The notes under the pieces: model-generated | Told to the model about the DNA's origin: nothing | Database searches by the model: none | The model's input: only the letters and a program-made list of their open reading frames with translations | Program-made: the position numbers and the translations under genes | Part shown: positions 1 to 7,195 of the stretch, one piece after another | How positions within the stretch are numbered: the stretch's first letter is position 1 | How the letters are laid out: each line of letters opens with the position of its first letter | From: Polyangiaceae bacterium | GTDB lineage: Bacteria > Myxococcota_A > Polyangia > Polyangiales > Polyangiaceae | NCBI GenBank assembly: GCA_025934595.1 | Contig: JAICXU010000020.1 | Span: 1-13,678, forward strand | DNA length: 13,678 nt | Direction of reading: 5' to 3'

Positions 1-1951
1 GAAAAGGCCCGTCGCGATCAAGGTCTTCAAAGCGCTCGCGGGGCTCGGTCAAGAAGAGCATCAGAAGCTCCTCGACGGCTTCATCGAAGAAGGGCGCCTC
101 CTCGCGGATCTCTCCGAGCGCACGGCCGCGATTTGCCAAGCGCGCGACGTCGGCGTCCTCACGACGAATCGCGGACAGCGTGTGCCTTACATGGTGCTCG
201 AATGGCTCGAAGGCGAGACGCTCGAGCACGTGCTCGCACGCGAGAAAAAGCAGGGAATGCCGCTTCGGTCGATCGAGGAGCTCGTCCATCTGCTCCAGCC
301 CGCGGCCGACGCGCTCGCGATCGCGCACCGGCAGAAGGTCGCCCATCGCGACATCAAGCCCGGCAACATTTTCATCATCGGCGACCCGCGCGGTGAGTGC
401 ACCGTGAAGCTCCTCGACTTCGGAATCGCGAAGGTCGTGAGCGACGCGCAGAAAGAAGGCGGCGGCTTCGCGGAGACTAGCGGCGCGGTCACGTCGTTCA
501 CGCCCGCGTACGGTGCGCCCGAGCAATTCACGCGCACGCACGGCGCCACGGGACCTTGGACCGACGTCTTCGCGTTCGCGCTCGTGATGGTCGAAGCGAT
601 GATCGGCTCCGAGCCGCTCGCCGGCGAAACGTTCATGCAGGTCGCTTACGCGGCGGCCGACATCCAAAGGAGGCCCACGCCGCGCACGCTCGGCGTGAAC
701 GTCAGCGACGCGGTGGAGTCCGTGTTTCTGCGTGCGCTCGCCGTGAAGCCCGTCGATCGCTTCCAGAGCTCGGGTGATTTCTGGAACGCGCTCCGCGAAT
801 CGATCGGCCTCGAGCCGGTGCGCTCGATGCAGGGCCCGGGCAGGGGCATGCCGCAAATGCCGCCGAGCGCGCAAGAACGCGCACCGCAAAGCGGCGTCGC
901 ATTCACCGGCCATGGCCCTACGCTCGCGAACCCCATCACGGGAAGCGCGCCCGGCTTCACGACGACAGCTCCGAAAAAAGGCGCCGGCATCGCGATCGGG
1001 CTCGGTGTCCTCGCCGCCGTCGTCGTCGTCGGCGCGGGCGCGGGAATTGTCGTGATGTCGAAGCGCGCGTCGACTCCGATCCCCGTCGCATCCGCCAGTG
1101 TGTCCGCGTCCGCGGTGACTTCGGCGTCCGCCGCGCTGCCGGAGCCCACGTGTCCGGCGGGCATGATCAAAATCCCCGGCGGAAAATTCTTCATGGGCTC
1201 CGACGACCCCGACGATCTGCCGTTCGAGCGTCCCGCCCACAACGTGACGCTCGCCCCGTTTTGCATCGACGAGTTCGAGGTCACGACGAAGCGATACCTC
1301 GCGTGCAGCGAGAGCGGGGGATGCCGTCGCGCCGGGGACACGAACGAGTGGGAAGGCATCTCGGAAAAAGAGCGCAAGGCGTTCGATCCGCTCTGCAACA
1401 TTCGCGACGCCGAAGGCGCCCGCGCCGACCACCCGATCAACTGCGTCACCTGGCAGATGGCGAACGAGTTCTGCACCGCACAAGGCGGACGCCTGCCCAC
1501 CGAGGCGGAGTGGGAGTTCGCCGCGCGCGGGCCGGATGGCCGAAAATATCCATGGGGCGACGACCCTCCGACGAGCCAACACTTGAACGCGTGCGGAAAA
1601 GAATGCGTCGCATGGGGAAAGAAAAATCGCATCGACGAGATCGCGATGTACGACGGTGACGACGGCTTCGCGAACACCGCGCCCGTCGGAAAATTTCCGG
1701 CCGGAAAATCGCGCTATGGCGTGCAAGACGTCGTCGGCAACGTGTGGGAGTGGGTCGCCGACTGGTATGCGCCCTACACCGCGGACGCCGCCACCGATCC
1801 GAAGGGCCCTGTATCGGGGACCGAGCGCGTGATTCGCGGCGGCGCATGGAACGGCGGATATCCCGCGTGGGTGCGGCCCACGTTCCGCTACAAAGACACG
1901 CCCACGAAGAAGAGCTACGGCATCGGTTTCCGCTGCGCGAAGAGCCTCTGA
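1..1951 (+). CDS. Transmembrane Ser/Thr protein kinase with C-terminal FGE/SUMF1-like domain (5' end outside window)
   Basis: The reading frame is open from base 2, so the start and the Gly-rich loop lie upstream; 649 residues are visible. The first visible residues read KRPVAIKVF, with the catalytic Lys codon at 20-22. The HRDIKPGN catalytic loop starts at 344, DFG is at 416-424 and the activation segment ends in YGAPEQF, so the kinase looks active (Hanks type, phosphorylates Ser/Thr). A Pro/Ala-rich linker leads to one hydrophobic helix (about 983-1060), a Ser/Ala-rich spacer, then an FGE-sulfatase/SUMF1 fold (about 1151-1948) with IPGGKFFMG, RLPTEAEWEFAARG, GNVWEWV, RGGAW and GIGFRCA. By topology the kinase is cytoplasmic and the FGE-like domain outside. 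The Cys pair that follows RGGSW/F in true formylglycine-generating enzymes is absent, so I infer binding or sensing rather than catalysis. The next gene is a paralogue 10 nt downstream. Its phosphorylation targets are unknown. Confidence 0.93.
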   Translation, partial: KRPVAIKVFKALAGLGQEEHQKLLDGFIEEGRLLADLSERTAAICQARDVGVLTTNRGQRVPYMVLEWLEGETLEHVLAREKKQGMPLRSIEELVHLLQPAADALAIAHRQKVAHRDIKPGNIFIIGDPRGECTVKLLDFGIAKVVSDAQKEGGGFAETSGAVTSFTPAYGAPEQFTRTHGATGPWTDVFAFALVMVEAMIGSEPLAGETFMQVAYAAADIQRRPTPRTLGVNVSDAVESVFLRALAVKPVDRFQSSGDFWNALRESIGLEPVRSMQGPGRGMPQMPPSAQERAPQSGVAFTGHGPTLANPITGSAPGFTTTAPKKGAGIAIGLGVLAAVVVVGAGAGIVVMSKRASTPIPVASASVSASAVTSASAALPEPTCPAGMIKIPGGKFFMGSDDPDDLPFERPAHNVTLAPFCIDEFEVTTKRYLACSESGGCRRAGDTNEWEGISEKERKAFDPLCNIRDAEGARADHPINCVTWQMANEFCTAQGGRLPTEAEWEFAARGPDGRKYPWGDDPPTSQHLNACGKECVAWGKKNRIDEIAMYDGDDGFANTAPVGKFPAGKSRYGVQDVVGNVWEWVADWYAPYTADAATDPKGPVSGTERVIRGGAWNGGYPAWVRPTFRYKDTPTKKSYGIGFRCAKSL

Positions 1952-1961
1952 GGACAAGGAG

Positions 1962-4046
1962 ATGACCACCGACTCGCTCGGCCTCGTAGGAACGACCGTC
2001 GCCGAAAAATATGCGGTCGAAAACGTAGTCGGCGAGGGCGGCTTCGCGATCGTCTATCGCGCCACGCATCTTCTGTGGAAGCGTCCCGTCGCCATCAAGG
2101 TGTTCTCCGTGCTCGACGGCGTGCCGGCGGACATGCGCACGAAGCTCCTCGACGATTTCTTGCGCGAAGGTGCGCTGCTCGGTCAGCTCTCGGAGCAGAC
2201 GACCGCGATCGTGCAAGCGCGTGACGTCGGCACGCTGAAGCTCGCCGGCGGCACGGAGGTGCCGTTCATGGTGCTCGAGTGGCTCGAAGGCGAGACGCTC
2301 GAGGAGCTCTTGGCGCGCGAGCGGTCCGAAGGAAAGCCGCCGCGCACGCTCGAAGGGGCCATGGCGATCCTGGGGCCCGTCGCCGATGCGCTCGCGGTCG
2401 CCCATCAGCGCGGCATCGTCCATCGCGACGTGAAGCCGGGAAATATTTTTCTCGTGGGCGAGCGCGGAACGTCTCATCCCACGATAAAATTGCTCGATTT
2501 CGGCATCGCGAAGGTCGTGCAAGACGCGCAAAAAATGGCGGGCGCGTTCCAGAAAACGAGCGGCGTCGTGACGAGCTTCACGCCCGCCTACGGCGCGCCG
2601 GAGCAATTTTCGCGAACGTACGGAGCGACCGGCCCGTGGACCGACGTGTTCGCGCTCGCGCTCATCTTGGGAGAGACGCTCGCGGGAAGGCCGGCGCTCG
2701 ACGGTGACGATCTCTCGCAGCTCGCGTACGCGTCGATGGACGCGAAGACGCGTCCGACGCCACGCACGCTCGGGGCGAACGTGAGCGATGCCGTCGAAGC
2801 GGCGACGGCGCATGCGCTCGCCGTGAAGACCGACGAGCGACCCGAGAACGCCCGCGAGTTCTGGAACGAGCTCACCGCGGCGGCGAAACAAGCTCGCGTT
2901 TCGCGCGTGTCGGCCCCCGCGGTGGAAGCGACCGCGAATGCCGCGACGGTGCTCGCGCCCGTGGAAATCGTGAGCGCGGCGAAGACGGACGTCGATCCGC
3001 CGAAAGCGATCGAGCCGTTCGCCGACGCGAAATCCACGGGAAAATTGCCGCTTTTCGTCGCCGGCGGTGTGCTCGCGGTCGGCGCCGTCGTGCTCGTCGC
3101 CGTCAAGCTTTCATCGGGCAATGGTCACGTGCCGGCGAGGCCCGGGCGGGCATCGCCCAGCGCGGCGCCGATCACCACCGCACCTTCGGGCTCAGGGTCG
3201 AATGCGATCGCGGTCGGAGACGCCACCGAACGAGGTCGCTGCCCACAAGGCATGCAACGCATTCCGGGCGGACAATTTTTTCTCGGCAACGACGACGGCG
3301 AGCCGAAAGAAAAACCCGCGCATGCGGTCGTCCTCACGCCGTACTGCATCGACAAATTCGAAGTGAGCGTCGACAAGTACCAGGCGTGCTCGAACGACGG
3401 AAAGTGCAAGCGTGCATCGACCACGAACGAGTGGGACGGCATCACGGCGAAAGAGCGCGAAGCCTACGATCCGCTTTGCAACATTCGCCAACCGGCGACG
3501 CACGCGATGCATCCCATCAATTGCGTGAGCTGGGAGATGGCTGCGATCTACTGCCAAGCGAACGGCAAGCGATTGCCGACCGAAGCCGAATGGGAGTTCG
3601 CGGCGCGAGGACCGGACGGGCGGAAATATCCGTGGGGTGACGAAGCTCCGACCGGCGGACACTTGAATGCATGCGGCACCGAGTGCGTGGCGTGGGGCAA
3701 AGAGCACGGCATCACGTTCACGCCGATGTATCCGCTGAACGATCACTTTCCGAACACGTCGCCGGTCGGAACTTTTCCCGCGGGCGCGTCTCGCTTCGGC
3801 GTCGAGGACGTCGTCGGCAACGTCTGGGAGTGGGTGAGCGATTGGTACGGCCCCTACAAGCCCGGAAAAATCGGCGAGCCCGAAAAAGATCCGGCAGGGC
3901 CCGCGGACGGCACGCAGAAGGTCATTCGCGGCGGCGCGTGGAACAGCGAAAATCCGAATTGGCTCAGGCCGAGCTTTCGTTACAGCGACACGCCCACCAA
4001 AGAGAGCTTCGGGATCGGCTTTCGTTGCGCGAAGCCGCTCCCCTGA
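1962..4046 (+). CDS. Transmembrane Ser/Thr protein kinase with C-terminal FGE/SUMF1-like domain (complete paralogue)
   Basis: This 694-residue protein has the same architecture as the gene before it. The kinase occupies about 18-300: Gly-rich loop GEGGFAIVYRA (24-34), catalytic Lys46, HRDVKPGN (154-161), DFG (179-181), APE (212-214). A linker precedes one membrane helix (about 363-382). The FGE/SUMF1-like domain spans 427-694, with RLPTEAEWEF (538-547), GNVWEWV (619-625), RGGAW (656-660) and GIGFRCA (684-690). All ten cysteines of the protein lie in the C-terminal domain and none in the kinase. The Cys pair after RGGSW/F typical of formylglycine-generating enzymes is missing. The ATG start is backed by GAGGA at 1950-1954, overlapping the previous stop with 7 nt spacing, and by the Gly-rich loop close behind it. 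It is probably co-transcribed with the upstream gene. The likely role is relaying an envelope signal by phosphorylation; substrates are unknown. Confidence 0.95.
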   Translation: MTTDSLGLVGTTVAEKYAVENVVGEGGFAIVYRATHLLWKRPVAIKVFSVLDGVPADMRTKLLDDFLREGALLGQLSEQTTAIVQARDVGTLKLAGGTEVPFMVLEWLEGETLEELLARERSEGKPPRTLEGAMAILGPVADALAVAHQRGIVHRDVKPGNIFLVGERGTSHPTIKLLDFGIAKVVQDAQKMAGAFQKTSGVVTSFTPAYGAPEQFSRTYGATGPWTDVFALALILGETLAGRPALDGDDLSQLAYASMDAKTRPTPRTLGANVSDAVEAATAHALAVKTDERPENAREFWNELTAAAKQARVSRVSAPAVEATANAATVLAPVEIVSAAKTDVDPPKAIEPFADAKSTGKLPLFVAGGVLAVGAVVLVAVKLSSGNGHVPARPGRASPSAAPITTAPSGSGSNAIAVGDATERGRCPQGMQRIPGGQFFLGNDDGEPKEKPAHAVVLTPYCIDKFEVSVDKYQACSNDGKCKRASTTNEWDGITAKEREAYDPLCNIRQPATHAMHPINCVSWEMAAIYCQANGKRLPTEAEWEFAARGPDGRKYPWGDEAPTGGHLNACGTECVAWGKEHGITFTPMYPLNDHFPNTSPVGTFPAGASRFGVEDVVGNVWEWVSDWYGPYKPGKIGEPEKDPAGPADGTQKVIRGGAWNSENPNWLRPSFRYSDTPTKESFGIGFRCAKPLP

Positions 4047-4052
4047 CTCGCG

Positions 4053-5072
4053 CTATCCGCCGTCGCCCGCATCGTCGCCAGCGTCCGCGGCGCCGGCGTC
4101 CGTTCCGGGCCAATCGCTCGGCGGAAATTGCGACAAGTCCTCGCCAGGATCGGGCGCGATTCCGTTCAAAATGTCGACGTCTTTCATGACGTCTCCGATC
4201 TCGAAAAAGTTCACCATCACGAAGTTCGGCAGCGTCTTTTCCGTGGTCTTGCACGTCATGAGGCGATCGATCAAAAACGGATTCGGGTTCACCGTCCGCG
4301 CTTGATCGGGCGACGCGATCGCCGTGTCCTCGCGATACGTGTCGACGACGTAGATGTCGTTGCCTTTCGTGCCGCGGTCCGCGTCGCATCGCGCGAAGTC
4401 TTGCGGCGTCTTGTTGTCCCAAGGCGTCTCCCACGTGCGCGCGAAGCGATCGAGCATCCACGGAAACGACGTGCCGCCCGTCTTCGAGAGATCCGCCAAG
4501 AACACGACGAGCCGATCGCCACGCTGGATCATGTCGCCGAGCGTGGCCCACGCCGTTCCCGCTGCCTGCTGGTGCGTCTTCGCGGTGAGCCCGGCTTTGT
4601 CGAACGCGGCCGCGATCTGATCGGTCGTCAGCTGCTGCGACTCCATGAGGAGCGTGACGACCTCGGTCGGATTCGCGCTCATGAAATCGGCGACCACCCC
4701 GAGCTCGTCGGCGAGCAGCTTGTTTCCGATGCCGCAGATCGAGTGACAGAGATAGGCGTCGCCTTGATAGAGCTGCATCTCGAGGTGCAGCACGCGAACG
4801 CCTCCCGCGAGCTGGTCGGCGACAGTCTCGTCTTGGTCGGCGGCGACGAATTGATCGGGCACCGTCGCGTACGAATCGTGATCGCCGGGAAACGCGACGG
4901 CCGTGTACGCGCGACCGCAAAGCTCCGCGTGTCCGTTGCAGACGGCCGGAGGCGTGCCTGTTCCGCCAGCGTCGACGCCCGCGTCCGATGACGTCGTGGA
5001 AGACGAGTCGGGCGAGCACGCAAGCGCCAATCCGATCGCACAAAACCCGGTAAAAATGGCTGCGAATCGCAT
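4053..5072 (-). CDS. Probable lipoprotein with PI-PLC X-like domain
   Basis: This 339-residue protein has a hydrophobic signal segment (about 3-18) ending in Ala-Leu-Ala-Cys19. The motif is not a perfect lipobox, but the Ser/Asp/Gly-rich linker after Cys19, with SSDAGVDAGG, suits a lipid-anchored protein. The domain from about 55 to 300 resembles the phosphatidylinositol phospholipase C X-like proteins best known from plants: PGDHDS with His65, DETVADQLAGGVRVLHLE (81-98), YLCHS with His110, and FMSANPTEVVTLLME (130-144). His65 and His110 match the general acid/base pair of the family; the usual LD after GVR reads LHLE. Cys residues around 45-52 and 109-113 may form disulfides. The C-terminus is a second Asp-Ala-Gly stretch (323-339). 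It is convergent with the kinase gene (6-nt gap) and divergent from thiC. Phospholipid or GPI-like glycolipid cleavage is inferred; a non-enzymatic role is possible. Confidence 0.82.
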   Translation of the reverse strand: MRFAAIFTGFCAIGLALACSPDSSSTTSSDAGVDAGGTGTPPAVCNGHAELCGRAYTAVAFPGDHDSYATVPDQFVAADQDETVADQLAGGVRVLHLEMQLYQGDAYLCHSICGIGNKLLADELGVVADFMSANPTEVVTLLMESQQLTTDQIAAAFDKAGLTAKTHQQAAGTAWATLGDMIQRGDRLVVFLADLSKTGGTSFPWMLDRFARTWETPWDNKTPQDFARCDADRGTKGNDIYVVDTYREDTAIASPDQARTVNPNPFLIDRLMTCKTTEKTLPNFVMVNFFEIGDVMKDVDILNGIAPDPGEDLSQFPPSDWPGTDAGAADAGDDAGDGG

Positions 5073-5109
5073 CGATCTCTTCAGTATACGGCAGTCGCGC
5101 GCCTCGCGC

Positions 5110-5138
5110 TTGCCGCGCCCGCGACACCAGCCTATCTG
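5110..5138 (+). promoter_or_regulatory. Candidate sigma-70-type promoter for thiC
   Basis: TTGCCG (5110-5115) and TATCTG (5133-5138) are separated by exactly 17 bp in the 101-bp gap between the divergent PI-PLC-like gene and thiC. Transcription would begin near 5145, leaving a leader of roughly 29 nt. The -10 hexamer is a weak match (3 of 6), so this is tentative. Confidence 0.3.
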
Positions 5139-5173
5139 GACGCGCGTCAGGTTTGCGCGCTAGACAGGCAGCC

Positions 5174-6559
5174 ATGCGAACCGAATGGATTGCGAAAAGG
5201 CGCGGCCAAAAAAATCTCACGCAAATGCATTATGCGAAGGAGGGTCTTCTCACCGAGGAGATGGCCTACGTGGCCACGCGCGAGAAGCTCGACGCGAAGC
5301 TCGTCATGCACGAGGTCGCACGCGGTCGCATGGTGATCCCCGCGAACATCCATCACGAAAATCTCGAGCCCATGGCGATCGGCATCGCGTCGCTCTGCAA
5401 AGTGAACGCGAACATCGGATCGTCGGCGGTCGTGAGCGACGTGAACAAGGAGCTCCGCAAGCTCGAGATCTCGATCAAATACGGCGCCGACACGGTGATG
5501 GATCTGTCCACCGGCGGCGACATCGACGGCATTCGCAGAGCGATCATCGCCGCCTCGCCGGTGCCCGTCGGCACCGTGCCGATCTACCAGGCGCTCCAAA
5601 ACGCGAAGGACGTCTCGAAGCTCACCTCGGACGACATGATCGACATGCTCGAGCATCAAGCGAAGCAAGGCGTCGACTACTTCACGATCCACGCCGGCGT
5701 TTTGCTCCGCTACTTGCCGCTCGTGAAGGATCGCATCACGGGGATCGTGTCGCGCGGCGGATCGATCATGGCGCAGTGGATGATCCAAAATCACAAAGAG
5801 AACCCGTTCTACGTGCACTGGGACAAGGTCCTCGAGATCTGCGCGAAGTACGACGTCACGATCAGCGCGGGCGACGGCCTGCGCCCGGGATGCTTGCATG
5901 ATGCAAGTGACGCCGCGCAGTTCGCGGAGCTCGAGACCCTCGGCGAGCTCACGAAGAAATGCTGGGAAAAAGACGTGCAAATCATGAGCGAAGGCCCCGG
6001 CCACGTGCCGTTCGATCAGATCGAGATGAACGTCAAAAAGGAGATCGAGGTCTGCCACGAAGCGCCGTTCTACGTGCTCGGCCCGCTCGTCACCGACATC
6101 GCGCCCGGCTACGACCACATCACGAGCTGCATCGGCGCGACGATGGCCGGAACCGCGGGCGCGGCGATGCTCTGCTACGTCACACCGAAAGAGCACCTCG
6201 GTCTCCCCGACGAGGACGACGTGAAGCAAGGGCTCATCGCGTACAAGATCGCGGCGCACGCGGCCGACATCGCGCGGCATCGCAAAGGCGCACGTGATCG
6301 CGACGACGCCCTCAGCCGCGCACGCTACGCGTTCGATTGGAAAGAGCAGTTCCGACTCTCGATCGATCCCGAGCACGCGCAAGCGCTTCATGACGAGACG
6401 CTCCCCGACGAATATTTCAAATCGACGTCGGCCGAGTTCTGCTCGATGTGCGGGCCGAAATTCTGCTCGATGCACATCAATCGCGCAGTCGAAGAGTTCA
6501 ACCAGAAGCTCGAGGAAGATCGCAAAGCGGGAAAGCGAACGCTCGAAATCTTTCCGTGA
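5174..6559 (+). CDS. thiC: Phosphomethylpyrimidine synthase ThiC (short form)
   Basis: ThiC is a cytoplasmic radical-SAM enzyme that rearranges aminoimidazole ribotide into hydroxymethylpyrimidine phosphate, the pyrimidine half of thiamine. The protein has 461 residues from ATG 5174, preceded by a weak ACAGG (5164-5168). Family signatures run throughout: IPANIHHENLEPMAIG (55-70), NANIGSS (78-84), YGADTVMDLSTGG (103-115), ERG-less segment TIHAGVLLRYLPL (171-183), SRGGSIMAQWM (193-203), SAGDGLRPGC (231-240), SEGPGHVPFDQI (272-283) and YDHITSCIGA (313-322). The C-terminal CSMCGPKFC carries the CX2CX4C ligands of the 4Fe-4S cluster (Cys423, Cys426, Cys431). It lacks the extra N-terminal ThiC-associated domain of the roughly 600-residue forms and starts close to the core LTQMHYA. 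A TTG at 5153 would add seven residues with no support. No other thiamine gene is in the window and no TPP riboswitch is visible upstream. It abuts the following lipoprotein gene. Confidence 0.97.
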   Translation: MRTEWIAKRRGQKNLTQMHYAKEGLLTEEMAYVATREKLDAKLVMHEVARGRMVIPANIHHENLEPMAIGIASLCKVNANIGSSAVVSDVNKELRKLEISIKYGADTVMDLSTGGDIDGIRRAIIAASPVPVGTVPIYQALQNAKDVSKLTSDDMIDMLEHQAKQGVDYFTIHAGVLLRYLPLVKDRITGIVSRGGSIMAQWMIQNHKENPFYVHWDKVLEICAKYDVTISAGDGLRPGCLHDASDAAQFAELETLGELTKKCWEKDVQIMSEGPGHVPFDQIEMNVKKEIEVCHEAPFYVLGPLVTDIAPGYDHITSCIGATMAGTAGAAMLCYVTPKEHLGLPDEDDVKQGLIAYKIAAHAADIARHRKGARDRDDALSRARYAFDWKEQFRLSIDPEHAQALHDETLPDEYFKSTSAEFCSMCGPKFCSMHINRAVEEFNQKLEEDRKAGKRTLEIFP

Positions 6560-7183
6560 TTGCGCCGCGTGATTCATCCCCGTTCTGAACGCGCGCCCGG
6601 CTCCCGCGCTTTCTGGGCCTCGGTCGCGGTCGTGGTCGCGGCCTCGCTCTCCGCCTGCGGGTCGTGTCAGAAAAACGGCGCCGGTGACGGCGACGCTTCG
6701 ATGACGAGCGCGCGCGTCGAGGCCGGCCCGACTCCCGAAGAGGATTTACTCTGGACGAACGCGGCGGCGGGCGAACCCGACGATCTCGCGCGTCTCGCAG
6801 ATCGCGAAGGTGCCGCCGAGCTCGCACGCGCGGGCAGCGAAACGCAAGACGCCGCGAAGAGGCTCACCGCGATCCGCGCGCTCGCATTCGCCGATGGGTA
6901 TGCGGGTCTTCCATTTTTGGCGACCGAAGCCGACGGGGCGGACGGGGCGCGTGCCGGCGCGGCCGCCGAGTCGATCGAAGCGCTCGCGGGAGAGCCCCGC
7001 CGATCGGTCGACCCCGAGGACGCGCTCGAATTCCGTGCAGGATGCACGCAGCTTCTGATCACCGCAAAAAATAAGGCGAAACCGCGATCGCTGCGCGTGG
7101 CGATCGTGCGAGCGCTGCGGCTTTGGCAGGACCGCGGGTGCGCGCCGGCGGAAGAAATTCCGACCGATGTAGACGTGAAGTGA
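6560..7183 (+). CDS. Putative lipoprotein with HEAT-like helical segment
   Basis: This 207-residue protein is not assigned to a named family. The N-terminus is basic, followed by a hydrophobic stretch (about 18-32) and a clean lipobox Leu30-Ser-Ala-Cys33, so it is very probably a lipid-anchored exported protein. After a Gly/Asp/Ser linker the body is Ala- and Leu-rich and helical. The segments around 98-144 (AKRLTAIRALAF and AAAESIEALAG) and 176-190 (SLRVAIVRALRLWQD) have the spacing expected of HEAT/armadillo-like helix pairs. Two later cysteines (162 and 194) could form a disulfide. The frame begins at TTG 6560, directly after the thiC stop; GTG 6569 is an equally good start three codons later, and neither has a clear Shine-Dalgarno. 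Contiguity with thiC and a 12-nt gap to the next gene suggest one transcript. A link to thiamine is not evident. Confidence 0.72.
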   Translation: MRRVIHPRSERAPGSRAFWASVAVVVAASLSACGSCQKNGAGDGDASMTSARVEAGPTPEEDLLWTNAAAGEPDDLARLADREGAAELARAGSETQDAAKRLTAIRALAFADGYAGLPFLATEADGADGARAGAAAESIEALAGEPRRSVDPEDALEFRAGCTQLLITAKNKAKPRSLRVAIVRALRLWQDRGCAPAEEIPTDVDVK

Positions 7184-7195
7184 TATCAAGCTCGC

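Noticed and set aside
1151..1948. Calling the kinase C-terminal domains active sulfatase-modifying enzymes.
   Set aside because: The Cys pair needed for formylglycine formation is absent in both copies and no sulfatase gene is nearby.
1446..2891. Long minus-strand open frame of 481 codons across the junction of the two kinase genes.
   Set aside because: It is an Arg/Glu-rich shadow of well-supported kinase genes in G+C-rich DNA and contains no recognisable motif.
1830..4046. Ends of both FGE-like domains resemble variable regions of diversity-generating retroelement target proteins (RGGAW then GIGFRCA).
   Set aside because: No reverse transcriptase, no template repeat and no excess of AAY codons is visible; the resemblance reflects the shared C-type-lectin/FGE fold.
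5083..5088. TATACT on the minus strand, a possible -10 box for the PI-PLC-like gene.
   Set aside because: It lies 10 nt from the start codon with no -35 match at the right distance, so it would give an almost leaderless mRNA; chance is as likely.
5147..6577. Long minus-strand open frame of 476 codons opposite thiC.
   Set aside because: thiC is unambiguous on the plus strand; the antisense product is low-complexity Arg/His/Asp-rich.
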